Source: Exobasidium rhododendri
Taxonomy: Eukaryota; Basidiomycota; Exobasidiomycetes; Exobasidiales; Exobasidiaceae
DNA length: 64,000 nucleotides
Assembly (NCBI GenBank): GCA_026210745.1
Contig: CP110630.1
Coordinates: forward strand, 5,022,001 to 5,086,000
Direction: 5' to 3'
Position numbers and translations under genes: made by a program. The notes beneath the pieces are model-generated. The model did no database searches and was not told the DNA's origin. It saw only the letters and a program-made list of their open reading frames with translations. Positions 47,101 to 58,213 of the stretch are shown piece after piece. Each line of letters opens with the position of its first letter. The stretch's first letter is position 1.

Positions 47101-48865
47101 GAGCACTACGATTCGACAGCCGTGACAGACTTCTTTGCGCCCCAACGCCGACTCCTGCCGCAATTGCTTCATCGATTAACTCGTCGTTGATGTCGAAGCT
47201 GTGGAGAGATGCTCCTTTTGCGGAGCCTAACGATGCTCCACTGCTCCTCCTCGACCTTCCTCTGGAGGGTGAATAAGTAGGTGAATAGGAGGCGAGAGGC
47301 CCGGAATTCCTTCGCACCTCAAAGTTGGAAGAGGACGAAGAAGCATGCGATCGTTTGCTCACAAAGAGATCTCGAGTATCTTTAGACAGGTCCTGTAAAC
47401 GAAGCCATGTCTTTACTACATGTTCCATCAACCCGCTCTCAACGTCGGAATCAGTCGCCCATCTCTCCTTGCTCCCACTCTCTTGCCTCGATCGCAAATT
47501 GAGAGTCACTTCTTTGCACCGCTTCTCAACATTCTCCAATACTCTGACTACTCTGGTATAGATGTCTGCTTCACGATCAGTCCGTTCTCTCCCCCGCTCA
47601 TCCGACATGGCACTCTGCGGTCTGGCTTCCAATTCAGAAAACGGATTTCGGAGCTCTTCACGACTCGTCGATGGACTGGAACCAATCAGCGATGACAGAG
47701 GTCCGGTATTGCTCGATCGACCATACGCAAGTCCTCTCTGGGCTCTGTTGTGCTGCTGCTGCTGCTGTTGTTGTGACGAAGCGGTAGACGTGAGGAATGT
47801 CGCATCTTTCGGTGAGCCCGACGAAGAATGTGAAGCGCTTGGAGAATTGAGTTCACTCGTTTGATTTCGGCTGTCCACAATGTCGATCGTCCTCTTTGCT
47901 ACTTGCAAAGACGTTAGAACATGACCTAATGGGATGAGGAGGATCGCATCTTCGAACGTATCGGCCTCCATGTCAGTCAGATGCACCTGCAGCTGTTTGA
48001 GTAGTATGTTGAGCTCTTGGATTGCAAGTTCGTTGTGTAGTAAGTTGTACTTGGATGATACGACAGGCGAAGCCGGCAAGGTCTCCGATACCTCTACTAC
48101 ATCCGAAGAAGCCTTCAACATTTTTTCTCTCCATCCCGACATGAACTCTTGCGTAGAATTGTACGACCCCGATCGTAGGATAGACTGGATAGCTTCTATG
48201 CAAATTGACTGAGATGAAGAGAGGAGCGGCATTGTTTCCACTTTATAATCCACGAGGTGCGATGCGCTATCGTAGCTGAGGCCTCCTTCGATATCCATCT
48301 GTTCTATTTCGTCATCTTCCAACTCTTCCATGAATTCCTCTTCTTCCTCTAGTTCTCCGGCCTCCTCCTCCAGCACCTCTCCGTTGTAGTCTCCGCCCTC
48401 GTCTCCCAACCGCTCTACTTCTTCTTCTTCAATATCACCACCTCCAACTCCATCCGAGCTCTTCATATCAAGTCCTGTATCTACCACCATGGCCGGCGTA
48501 TGTGAGACATCTCTTGGATGACTAGAGGGTACGTTGGGAAGTACGGGTAGACCAGGTGTTGCCTCTTCATTCAGGATTTCCCCATAATCGCTTGGGAGCC
48601 TTGGTCCATCTTGTCGGTACTGCTTCTCTACACTAGGACGCACACTCTCCATTGCCGAGCGGTTGTGGTTGCCGATAATCAGTAGTCCATGGAAGGCTTC
48701 GAATTGATCTTCGCAGAGATATTGTGACAATTGCGAAGCCCGTGGAAGATATTTACGATCGACGTCGAAAGGCGAAAGTGTCCAAGACAATGAGGTAGAT
48801 TGAAATAAGATTAGAGTGCCAGAGGGCCGGGCATTATTATTTTGCGACGCTAAAATTTCCATCAT
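44189..48865 (-). CDS. UBE3D-type (HECT_2) ubiquitin ligase with a very long N-terminal region
   Basis: The C-terminal part is an E2-binding HECT-like ligase (UBE3D/Ipa1 family). Main exon 48865-45086 (1260 codons) ends with FLSCNICLCRVAETKSIKQY and LPSQHWEELVDAWMCH, the Cys-pair and LPSxxW..L..xWxCH pattern of the family. The last exon 44725-44189 (phase 0) has RLRCHQCKSTLGQT, SLLGQVIAHDLIRLSHAHAT, LCIWLFLESFKVAFD and a YPPTQRLFSSNW ending, all family-like. Between them an 18-nt exon 44973-44956 (INLILL, GTGCGT donor) and perhaps 44838-44803 keep frame; these are uncertain. The first ~1,000 residues are acidic, Ser-rich and Gln-containing with a few helical stretches (AIQELNILLKQLQVHLTDME) and match nothing I know. 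Either this is a fusion or two genes share one uninterrupted frame. Confidence 0.72.
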
Positions 48866-49074
48866 TGTTCTCTCGCTCTCTCCCCGACTCCAGATTCAGA
48901 TGATCCACAATCGCGTCAATGATCGCATAAAATCACGCCCAGATTGCCGACAATCAGCGCCGCCCTCTCTGATAATTCTAGAACAGGACAAGGCATTCTA
49001 CGAATGATTAGGAATGGAAACGATCATAGGATTACTATTACTATGGGTAGCATTACAGATGGAGCGGACACAAA

Positions 49075-52000
49075 TCACACTCTACGTCTCTTCTCCTTCG
49101 TGAGAATCTTTACATTGCTCTTTTTGTTTTTCGATCCGATCTGGTTCAATGGCACATAAGCGTACGGATTCGTTTGACCTCGCTTAATGTCCCCTCCTGC
49201 CTTTCTAGCTTTGTATTCCGCACCAATGGCACTCTTTTCGCCTCGCTTACCCTGTTGCTTCTTGTCTGCGGCTCCCGCGATCGTAGCATGCTGCTGCTGC
49301 TGCTGGAATTGCAACTCTTCAAGGTCCATTTGTTCCTGCTCCAATTCATCATCGGCTGCTCGATTGCGCTTGTTGTTTTTGTTGATTCTCATGACCATGT
49401 CTTTGCTCGTGAGGCCGTGTGTGCCCCTCTCCTTGTCGAGAAAAGCTCGTCCAACACCGTCGACATCAATAGACTGTGCTCCTTCTCCTCCTTCGCCCGT
49501 TGCCGGTTCATCGATCAGCATCCTTCCCGTTGCTTCATCAAGATCAAATTGTCGAGCTTCTTGACCTGGAAGTCTCTTTTGGTTCTTCTGCAACATCTTT
49601 GCGTCCCTTGCCGTCATTCGACCGGAAGCTGCAACGGATCGATCGAGCAGATCCATCGGTTGATCATCATCTTGCAACAAGTACTCTTGACCTTCAGCGT
49701 CCCCGCCTCTACGTTTCGCTCCTCGACTACCACCTTGTTGACCGCCTCGAATTTTGCTCCTGCCTCGACTTCCAGCCTTTTCATCGTCGGCATCTCCCTC
49801 TTCGTCTGTGTTCGATAGATCCGATTCCGAGCCATAAATAGCTTCTTCGAAAGCATCAGCTCCATAGGACTTCATTGTCCGTTGGCCCGCGCCCATTCCT
49901 CCGGTGTCCTCGTCGTCGTCATTTTCTTCGTCACCTCCGCCCTCCATTTGAGTCACCTTCTTCCTCTTTGCTCTTTCTTTTCTTTTTCGGATATTCACGA
50001 GAAGTTTGCGATTCTGTTCATCAGTCATCGCCTCGATTTTTTCATATCCGAACCTTCGCAACAGTCTTTCGAAGATGTGGCGTATCTTTGCTTTGAAGTG
50101 TTGACGGTGATGGTTATCATCGGAGAGTAGACCTCTGACTATGGTTGGCAGTGTGTCTTCAATAGCATTGGCAGGAAGAGACACCATGACCACTTTCACA
50201 AAGCCAAGTGTACTCTTGACAATCTCTCGATTCGGGCTGGCCAGGAAGACTTCCAAGGTGGACACGAGCTCTTTGAGCGTGCTCAGAGGTAACTTCTGAT
50301 GGAACTCATACACCAATCTAGCCATGGCGGTGATCGTTGCACTGACCATGTGAGGAGACGTGCCAGCCAGACCTGCTGCGATCATGGTGACGTATTCATT
50401 CAATGACGCCTCCACGATGTCTTCCTTCATCTCTTCGTCCTCGTTGCCAGTCATTCTCTCTTCCTCTTCCTCTTCTGCTCCCGATTCACCCTTTGAGCCC
50501 GAATTACCCTCCACCAAGTGTCGCTTCAACTGACCGCCCAACTCCATCTTCCTTCCCATTTCGACGAGCAAGTTGTACGCCAACTCTCTGGCACCTTGAT
50601 TCACCTCCTTTGTTGCCAAGACTGCTTCCGGAATGATAGAGGGCAAGAAGTGGAGCTCCGATTGAGGGATCAAAGGCACCAAAGAGCCCAACAATGCTGT
50701 TCGGTCTCGCTTGGCGCCTGCCACAACATTTTCCGTAGTCTTTTGCAGCTTTTCCAACAGTTCCTGCAACCTTCCCGCTTTTCCCTCGCCGACTTTCAGG
50801 ATCTGAACACCTCTCTTGCCTTCCATCAATCGCGCAAGTACTCGATACGCTTTCTTTTGCAAACCGGCATCTCGACAGGCTAAGAATTTGTCGTCGATTG
50901 CCAATTCGAACAGCTTACTGCCATCCGTTGCAGGATCCAAGAAATTGACCAACAAGATCAAGAGATCAAGCATGGTGTGAGGGACTGGTGGAACGCTGCC
51001 AGGTCCTACCTCTCGATCCTTTGCGGGAACAAGTGTTGGCAAAGACTGCTCGAGCATGGTGACAATCTTTTCGTACGTCTTACAGATCTCTTCCTTGGTC
51101 ATGATACCGAGATAGGCAAGCATGCAGTCTGCTAAGTAACCTCTGCTACCTCCCGACGACTGAGAGAATATGTTGAAGAGGACAGCCAGTAGATTAGGAG
51201 CAATAGATGTCAAGTGATCCATGTTCGCCTTTCCTTGGGCACTTGTCACTCCGAATTGACTTTCCAGCATCTCACTGGGTGCTGCTGAATTGGCCAAAGA
51301 AGCATTGCGTTCCACCAGCAATTGAAAGCCGCGACAGATGGAGGGCCGTAGAGTACTTTGGGAGTACAAGACGTTGGCTAGCAATTCGACAAAGTCCTTC
51401 TGAAGCACTTCTATCATGTCGATTGGCAGATCGCAATAACCGGAAAAGAGTGCCCAAATCTGCTCTGTAAGCGCTTCAAAGACCTTTGCTTGAACAGGAG
51501 CTCGTGGCTTTCCGTTGCTGTCGAGCTCTTCTGCTTCTGCTCGTTTGTTAAACAGAGACTCGGACAAGGGCACCATGAAGGTGACAAAGTGATTCAATTC
51601 AGTGTTGGTGATGCGGGTGCGCATGAGAGGCAGAAGCCATGCTCTTCCATTCGTCAGATCATTTTCACCAAAGAGATTCAAAGGAAGCACTTCCAACACC
51701 AGAGCGGGACCACACACTTCGATTGCTCCTCCAATGACCGCATCTGCTTGCTCTCGATGCTCGAAGTTGGGTTGAGATCGTAGGTCGCCTACGATAGAGA
51801 CGATGGGAAGAAGTAGCTCCTTTGCAGCTGGATCTACCCGTCTTGCTGTCGAAGAAGAGGAACTACTACTACTCGATCTAGCAGGGCGATAACGAAGTCG
51901 TGACATGAGCGTAGCGAGAGTGCTGAGTATCTCTGGTCGTGAGTGTGAATAACGTAGAGCTTGACGATCGAGACTGTCTTCGAAGAAGGAGATGATGTTC

Positions 52001-53448
52001 AGCAGATCATCATCTTTTTGTCCCGTCTGTTTCGCCAAAAGTGCGGCTTCAATGGCTTGATCAGGGATGCAATATCGTGCAAGGGCGGAGAGAGCGTCTC
52101 TTCCGGCAGCTCTTGTCTGCGGTGAGTCTCGACTTGCCTTTGATTTGGTTGAAAAGGCCATGATTGTGATGCTGTTCCACACTGCTGGCATTCGCGTCCA
52201 TGCTGGTGCCCCCGATTCGACTCTAGAATACGATATCATGGTGTTTTCAAGAGCTCGCAGGTAGGCAGGAATCAGTTGAATGTCGTTAAAGTTGGGCGCA
52301 ACTGTGCTTGAACACAACGCATCGAGTGTCTGCGCGATCGAATTGGTGTTGACTTTCTTGGTAGAATGGCGAGGGGCGCTTTCATCAAGTAGCAATCGTG
52401 GATTAGGAAGGATTTCGCTCGTTGGCCTTCCAATCTTGAAAAGACTCTCAAAGACCTCAAATGCAGCGGTTGACAGAAATGGGTTCTTTTGACTGATCAG
52501 TCGAAGCAGGTTGGTCGAAAGAGACGAGATTGACTTGTTGGGAAGCACAGGTGCCAGTTGTTTCAAGAAACCACATACCCAGATTCCCGTGTTTGCATTT
52601 CCCCCATCGACTCTTTTCTGCCTTTCGGCTGCTGCAATCTCTGGTTGAGCAGCTCTTCCCGTCTTTTTGTCGAAAGTAGGTGCTTTAATTTGTGTTGCAA
52701 TGCTGCTTGAAACGTTAACTTCTTCTAATGCTGAGATGGCCCATTCGGCCGTCTTTGCGGCATAGGGATGTGCTTTGGCATTCTCCTCCGTTTCGAGGAC
52801 TTTCCCGACAAGCTCTTGAGCTCTCCTGCGTACTTTAGGTCTGGCGTCCATGCAAAGTCGTAAGGTAGAATTCCAGCAGCCCCGCAGCTGAAGATGGCTG
52901 CTCAGTGTCGGTTTATCTGGTGCGAGTGCAAGCAAAAGCTGTTGCAGGACTCCCATTGCTGATCGCAAAAGTGCAGCATGGCCTTCAGCCAATTGAGAAG
53001 AAGCAGTCGGGTAGGGTGTAGATAATACAATGCTGAGAGGCTCGATGAGATTGGACATCTGTGATCTCAACACGCCAGGAGCCACAAACGGCGTAATCAA
53101 GGTGAGTAGATACATCGTCGAGGGTAATAATGTGCTGCTGCTATTGTTGTTGTTCTTGTTACTGCCGCTGCTGCCGCTTCTTGTCGAATCGGAATTCGTG
53201 GAGGCATTTGTAGCACTCGCCAGCATTGACTGCATTGCCATCAGGTATTCTGTTGGGTTCCGATCTTCTTTTCCATCATCGCCTTTCCCTCCATCTAGTG
53301 TTTCTTCAACAGCAACCAACAGCTGAGCGGGCGCCTTTTGATTGGGTAATTTCGACGATGTGTGGTGTCGGATCTTTGCTAGAGCCTCCCCCAAGCTCTG
53401 CTTCCGCTGCTCGGCCTCCGTGGTCTCGCCTTGCAAGGATTGTGCCAT
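49075..53448 (-). CDS. RRP12: RRP12, pre-ribosome export and processing factor
   Basis: HEAT/ARM-repeat karyopherin-like protein needed for nuclear export and processing of 40S and 60S precursors. Single exon of 1457 residues (yeast 1,228). The N-terminal part starts near LGEALAKIRHHTSSKLPNQK with an AQLLVAVEETL helix. The NUC173 segment follows (NTGIWVCGFLKQLAPVLPNK; LLRLISQKNPFLSTAAFEVF). Helical repeats continue to about residue 1150, ending FKAKIRHIFERLLRRFGYEK and VNIRKRKERAKRKK. The disordered tail carries acidic clusters (EENDDDEDTGG) and the terminal motif TNPYAYVPLNQIGSK with KILTKEKRRRV, which is very characteristic. ATG is at 53448, with a divergent small mitochondrial gene 451 bp away. 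Confidence 0.95.
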   Translation of the reverse strand: MAQSLQGETTEAEQRKQSLGEALAKIRHHTSSKLPNQKAPAQLLVAVEETLDGGKGDDGKEDRNPTEYLMAMQSMLASATNASTNSDSTRSGSSGSNKNNNNSSSTLLPSTMYLLTLITPFVAPGVLRSQMSNLIEPLSIVLSTPYPTASSQLAEGHAALLRSAMGVLQQLLLALAPDKPTLSSHLQLRGCWNSTLRLCMDARPKVRRRAQELVGKVLETEENAKAHPYAAKTAEWAISALEEVNVSSSIATQIKAPTFDKKTGRAAQPEIAAAERQKRVDGGNANTGIWVCGFLKQLAPVLPNKSISSLSTNLLRLISQKNPFLSTAAFEVFESLFKIGRPTSEILPNPRLLLDESAPRHSTKKVNTNSIAQTLDALCSSTVAPNFNDIQLIPAYLRALENTMISYSRVESGAPAWTRMPAVWNSITIMAFSTKSKASRDSPQTRAAGRDALSALARYCIPDQAIEAALLAKQTGQKDDDLLNIISFFEDSLDRQALRYSHSRPEILSTLATLMSRLRYRPARSSSSSSSSSTARRVDPAAKELLLPIVSIVGDLRSQPNFEHREQADAVIGGAIEVCGPALVLEVLPLNLFGENDLTNGRAWLLPLMRTRITNTELNHFVTFMVPLSESLFNKRAEAEELDSNGKPRAPVQAKVFEALTEQIWALFSGYCDLPIDMIEVLQKDFVELLANVLYSQSTLRPSICRGFQLLVERNASLANSAAPSEMLESQFGVTSAQGKANMDHLTSIAPNLLAVLFNIFSQSSGGSRGYLADCMLAYLGIMTKEEICKTYEKIVTMLEQSLPTLVPAKDREVGPGSVPPVPHTMLDLLILLVNFLDPATDGSKLFELAIDDKFLACRDAGLQKKAYRVLARLMEGKRGVQILKVGEGKAGRLQELLEKLQKTTENVVAGAKRDRTALLGSLVPLIPQSELHFLPSIIPEAVLATKEVNQGARELAYNLLVEMGRKMELGGQLKRHLVEGNSGSKGESGAEEEEEERMTGNEDEEMKEDIVEASLNEYVTMIAAGLAGTSPHMVSATITAMARLVYEFHQKLPLSTLKELVSTLEVFLASPNREIVKSTLGFVKVVMVSLPANAIEDTLPTIVRGLLSDDNHHRQHFKAKIRHIFERLLRRFGYEKIEAMTDEQNRKLLVNIRKRKERAKRKKVTQMEGGGDEENDDDEDTGGMGAGQRTMKSYGADAFEEAIYGSESDLSNTDEEGDADDEKAGSRGRSKIRGGQQGGSRGAKRRGGDAEGQEYLLQDDDQPMDLLDRSVAASGRMTARDAKMLQKNQKRLPGQEARQFDLDEATGRMLIDEPATGEGGEGAQSIDVDGVGRAFLDKERGTHGLTSKDMVMRINKNNKRNRAADDELEQEQMDLEELQFQQQQQHATIAGAADKKQQGKRGEKSAIGAEYKARKAGGDIKRGQTNPYAYVPLNQIGSKNKKSNVKILTKEKRRRV

Positions 53449-53899
53449 GTTGAAGTCGGTGTAGGCGACACACTTAGCCTGGTCAAGAGCAACTCAACCT
53501 ACTCAACGCAAGCAAGAAAAGTCATTATCTGAAGCAGCAACAAAAAAAATCCCAAAACAAAAATTTAGAATTTGGAAGGAGCGTCCTCGCTTAAGTAAGC
53601 TGACACGAAAGAAGGAAGACCACATCGTCCGGGTGGAGAAAGGCGCAACCACGTGTACAACACTGACATCATGGCACTTGGCGGCGCATACGGACCTCGC
53701 GTTGATGTCCGCTTCGATCCAGTATTCCCTCCCCTCCATATTACAAAGCCCCTTCTGAGGAAATATTCCGATATAGTCGTGGCTCTTTAGACGTCCGTTG
53801 TCCAGAACCCTATTCCGATTGACCTGATTCCGCTTCTCTTCTTTCCCTAATTACACCTTCCCACGAGCCATACCAAACACCTACACACTCTACCTAATT
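53449..53899. promoter_or_regulatory. Divergent promoter, RRP12 / small mitochondrial gene
   Basis: 451 bp between divergent starts. Contains A-rich runs at about 53543-53566. No named regulatory motif recognised. Confidence 0.45.
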
Positions 53900-54361
53900 A
53901 TGGTTGCTGTTCTTCGCTCGCTCGCTGGAGGTTCTCGAAGTGTGGCTCGAATGGTAAGTGACGTCCTCTGAAAGGGTATATAGTGGACCACCTCCTGACG
54001 TGGTGTCACATTAATTTCTTGCTCTTCTTCTTCTTCTCCTTCTTCTCTTTCTCCTTCTTCTTACTTGCTCCAGACCTCGATCGCTCAGCCCTTACCCCGC
54101 ACTATCCGCACGTCTGCTTATCGAATGAACGACTCTCCCAAGAAGTCTACTCATTCCGAAGATGCCGTTCACGCTGAAAAGCACGACCTCAGCCCGGAAG
54201 AATTGCAGAAGAAGACCGCAAACGATGCCAAGAAGAAACACGACACGACCCCTAAGTCTTCATCTCCCAACGATATCCCAACTGGTAGCGAAGATTCCGT
54301 GCACGCCGATCGACATGCTCACGATCCCCTTCCCGACCACAAGAAGAAGAGCGCCCAATAA
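53900..54361 (+). CDS. Small probable mitochondrial protein with an internal repeat
   Basis: Exons are 53900-53953 and 54074-54361 (donor GTAAGT, long CTT-rich tract, acceptor CCAG), giving 113 residues. Exon 1 (MVAVLRSLAGGSRSVARM) plus TSIAQPLPRTIRTSAYRM form an Arg-rich, acid-free presequence with a plausible cleavage region near RTSAY. The mature part is very hydrophilic (Lys, His, Asp, Glu). It contains a duplicated unit: HSEDAVHAEKHD and then GSEDSVHADRHAHD. Each is followed by a Lys-rich segment. No membrane helix. I do not recognise a named family; similar short charged proteins are found in fungal mitochondria and resemble LEA-like stress proteins, but that is inference. Confidence 0.72.
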
Positions 54362-54701
54362 ATCCTTTCAACACACAATGTTGGTGACAGTGGGAAAAGC
54401 GTGAAGAGCGCAAGACCTGGACTGCCTGTATGCCACCTAGCTCTATGGTCAGTAAAATACACATGATTGGGAAACTCTTCTATAGTTCTCGCCTGGAGAT
54501 TGCTGCCTGCCCCTCGAGGTAGCGCTCTCGAGCAATTTGTGACGTCAAAAATGAGTGCGTGACTACAGTCCTTGTGGAAAAGGAAAGGTGACGAGGGAGA
54601 AACTCACAAGCTGATGAGAGTCTCGATTAGTGCAATACACCTTTGAAGCATTAATATAGATTGCAAGGGAATTTTGTACACAGTTTATAGATGCGATTTG
54701 C
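54362..54701. other. Intergenic between convergent genes
   Basis: 340 bp between two stop codons. Presumed 3' UTRs; the SPX-EXS side (about 54640-54700) is AT-rich. Nothing coding seen. Confidence 0.45.
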
Positions 54702-57700
54702 TCATTTATTTCCTTTCACTACTTTCTCCTCCTCTGCTGCTTCTTCCTCCTCCTCATCGTCACTCGAGTCGAATTTGGGCTCTCCATCTGGCTCAAGTCG
54801 TCTAGGCTGATAATCCCTTGCCGTTGCTCCTCTTGCAGCTCCCACGTCATCTAGACGGCTACCTCCCTCGGCTCCAAAGCCTCCCATATCAGGAACGAGA
54901 TGCTTTCGGATCTTGTGCGCCAATCCTTGACCCGCCTCGCTGTCATCCTCTTCGTCTTCTTCATCCTTTAGGGAGACTTTCTGCTTCCCCTTATCCTTGT
55001 CACCTGACTTGCTTGAAGAAGTGACAGTCCTGCCACTACTCTTCGTATTTGTTGTTGCAGTAGACGACTCATGCTCGATCGGTGTCGGTGCATTTGTTGC
55101 ATGAAGACCCTCTACATCATGCGGGAACACCTTCTTTCGCCCTTTGGTGACTGCTGTCTTGAGGCGAAGTAACGCTTTTGGTCCAAACGCTGGCTTCTTC
55201 TTTCCCTGTCCCTCTTCATCTTCCGTGTCATCACCGTCCTGCTCGGATTGATCCTTCTTGAATTGATAAGGCAGGGGGACTTCTCTTGACACTCTGTACA
55301 TGTCGACATTCCCCAGATGTTCATTCTCTAATCGCAAGAAATTCCACTGAAATCTTCGGAACATTTCCAATAAAGCAATGATGAACACTCGAAGAAGACT
55401 ACTGCCTGGACCGGGCAGCAGGTAGATGATCCAGCCAAACCGTAAGATTACATTCGTCACCATCGCCCAATAGTAGAAAGGCCAGTAACTTTCAAAGACG
55501 AGCTCATTTCGTAGCCAAGGGTACCTGGCATTCTTTCGTAGCAAGCTCCAATCCATGATGATGTCCCAACTAGAAGTATACGACGAGTAGAGTGTTCCAA
55601 AGACGCACCAGAGAGCCAGGTCTTTGCTTCTCGATGACCCATGATAGCGATAGTTCAAGTAGAAGAAGTAGTAAAAGATGGAGCTTGCGTACTTGCCCGC
55701 ATTGACCAAGTGAAGTCGAGCCGTGTATTTCGAGTCTATGAATCTTCGAAAGCATTGAAGAAAACGCAAGAAAGCGGGCACGGCGGTAAGGATGGCTGTC
55801 CAGAACGTCGTGTTGGGGTCGCATCGATCCGGGTAGGACCATTTCGCGTTGTACTCGCAACCAAAGAACCACAGCATACTGATGGACCAGCTGATGCTGT
55901 TCAGTTCATCACCGAGGAAGAAATCTCTGAATTCAACACCAAACAAAAGTCCACCTTGAAAGACCCGAGCTAGACTGGTGATGAGCCATCGTCTGCTGTA
56001 GTAGTGCATGATTGGTAGAGGGTTCAGCAGGATGACGAGCGTAACGACGAGCCAGACCAACGGCCATGTGGTGGGTGCGATCGAAGCTGGAAATGGATTC
56101 AGAAAGGAAACCCAGAAAGCCAACGATAGAAGAAGCAACAATAAAGCTGGCATTTCAAAATATTGATGGTAATCGAGTGCATGTCGAACGTCCCATTCGA
56201 ATATGAAGACCGTATTGACTCGAGCCCTGTGCCAGATGGCCAGATTCAATCCAAACAGCAGTGCAAAGAGGGTGGGAATAAATTCAGCTCCATAGACTCG
56301 AAGCAAGCTCTGCCAGAGCGGGATGGTCCTGTGCGTCTCTGGTCTCAACGCTTCGATGAGTCCACCAACGATGGCACACAGACTGATACCTAGGTAAAAT
56401 CCAGCTCTGGCAACGCTGAGATGATGAGTCGAAGATGATTGATCTCCTGCTCCACCGGAGGCATTGATGCGCAATCTCTCCAATGCCTTCTTTCGATTTC
56501 CATGCTCAAAGTAGGCAGTGTAGATCTCTTCTGTTCCCTTGAGCAGCTTCTCCACGCTCTCCGAGCTCACTAACACACTCGATGACACCTTTGCACTGTA
56601 GTACGCGTCGGCAACCTGCACTTCCGTCGTCTTCTCAAACTTCTTGAGAATCTTTGCAAATCCGGTGCGATTCAGAATCTTGTAGTTCTTCAAGATCTCC
56701 AAGCCTCGGTAGTATTCAAGAACAGCCGCCTTTAATTTCTTTCTGGCAGTCTTGTATCTCTCTGGATCATGACTTAGTGCTGCTGCCTGGTTGGCCTTTC
56801 TCAATTCTTCGTCTTCCTTCTCGCTCATCGTTCCACCGCCTACGTTGAGCATCCTTGACAGGGCTAGTGATCGTCTCTTATCACCTTCGTCAACAAGAGG
56901 AGGCGTAGGCGCTTCTTCTCTTGTTCCTCTCTTCTTCGATTGGTCTGTTGGGGTAGAGGCATGGCTTGTCGAGGCAGGTTGATGATGCGACGATGGGAAT
57001 TTTAGAGCCTGCGCAGGTTGTGAAATGGGAACAAAGTGACTGAGGCGAGCCCCTAGGTCTGTCCAGTTCTCTTGGTTCACATGTGTCGCTTTGTATTCGA
57101 CTCGGTGCTCGGCCAGCTGGATTTGTGAGAAGTGAGAGGTCAGAGAGCAAGATCAAGAGCATGCTAGCAATACCATAAACTCACCTCCTGCAATTGCCTG
57201 CCCAGCATCTCGTATCTCTTCGCCATATCTGACTCGCGCGCTTCGTAGAACGCCACGATCCTTTCAAGCTCATTGTCAAGGGCACCAAAGAAGAGTCTCT
57301 CCTGTGAGTCGAAGTTATTTAAGATGATGCTCTCGTAGCTTTCCACTTTGCGAGCTGATTGATTTAAGGGAAATGAGGGTGGGAACAGGCCAGAAAGTTG
57401 CGGTGAGCTATACATGCCTACCAGCGCAAAAGGCACACATCGCTACGCACCCTTCTTTACTTTATTCTTCTTTTCCTTCTTCTTCTCCTTCTTCAGTGGT
57501 TCAACATTCTGGCCTTCCATCTGTGCATTGCCTGTGCGAAGAGCACTTGACAGGGATGATTCACTCTTTTGTCGATCTGACTTTTGCAACTTCTTCGTCG
57601 AGCCATACTTGTGTGCAGGAAGAGCGGTCGCTTCTATGTCCTCATTTGCCTTTCCATTTGTCCTAGTACCGCTACTGCCGCTCCCTTCTTCCGAAGATGA

Positions 57701-58213
57701 GACTTTCGTCACCTCCGACCCGGTACTATCCCTCTGAAAATCGCGATCAACAGATGCTAATGCTAGGCCCGTTCCATTCAAGTTGACACTTGGCAAGTTG
57801 TCGTCGTCATCGTCGTCGTCGTCGTCATCATCATCGTCACCCGTGTTGCCAACTCCCCCATAGCGCCTTTGACGCACACCTGCAGTGAGCCTGTCGGAAT
57901 CGCTGTATTTGCTATCACTCTGTGCTGAGGGTCTAGTGCGAAGGCCACTGAAGGAAGAGGAGATATTTTTCTTGGCGTAAGCCACTGAGCTTTGCCTGGA
58001 GAGGTCTTTGCTCAAGCGAGCTCTATGTCGGGCATCCACCTTCTTGATGACTTTTTTCAGTCCGCGATAATTTATATACACCTTTCGCCATTCTACCACA
58101 GCATTTTCCTCCAAATATCGAGCACTGAATCGATGAAGACGGGGTGGGAACAGAATAGGATTAAGCGGTTTGCAGTACTACTGCGAATTTTCGGGAGCTA
58201 CTTACAATTTCAT
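54702..58213 (-). CDS. SPX-EXS phosphate exporter/sensor (XPR1/Syg1-like)
   Basis: Membrane phosphate-export protein regulated by inositol pyrophosphates through the SPX domain. Exons are 58213-58206 (8 nt, ATGAAATT), 58124-57451, 57354-57185 and 57116-54702, giving 1088 residues (yeast Syg1 is 902). Joining exons 1 and 2 restores MKFARYLEENAVVEWRKVYI, the canonical SPX start, with the basic ligand patch YINYRGLKKVIKKV. A disordered stretch of about 180 residues with 14 consecutive Asp then interrupts the SPX domain. Exon 3 resumes it with NNFDSQERLFFGALDNELER, and SPX ends with YYRGLEILKNYKILNRTGFAKILKKFEK. Membrane helices follow and then the EXS domain, including SWSISMLWFFGCEYNAKWSY and FRRFQWNFLRLENEHLGN. 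The tail is acidic and Lys-rich. Confidence 0.95.
57796..57838. repeat. GTC/ATC trinucleotide tract (poly-Asp)
   Basis: Run of GTC and ATC triplets that read GAC/GAT on the coding strand and give 14 consecutive Asp inside the SPX linker of the XPR1-like protein. Likely unstable in length. Confidence 0.9.
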
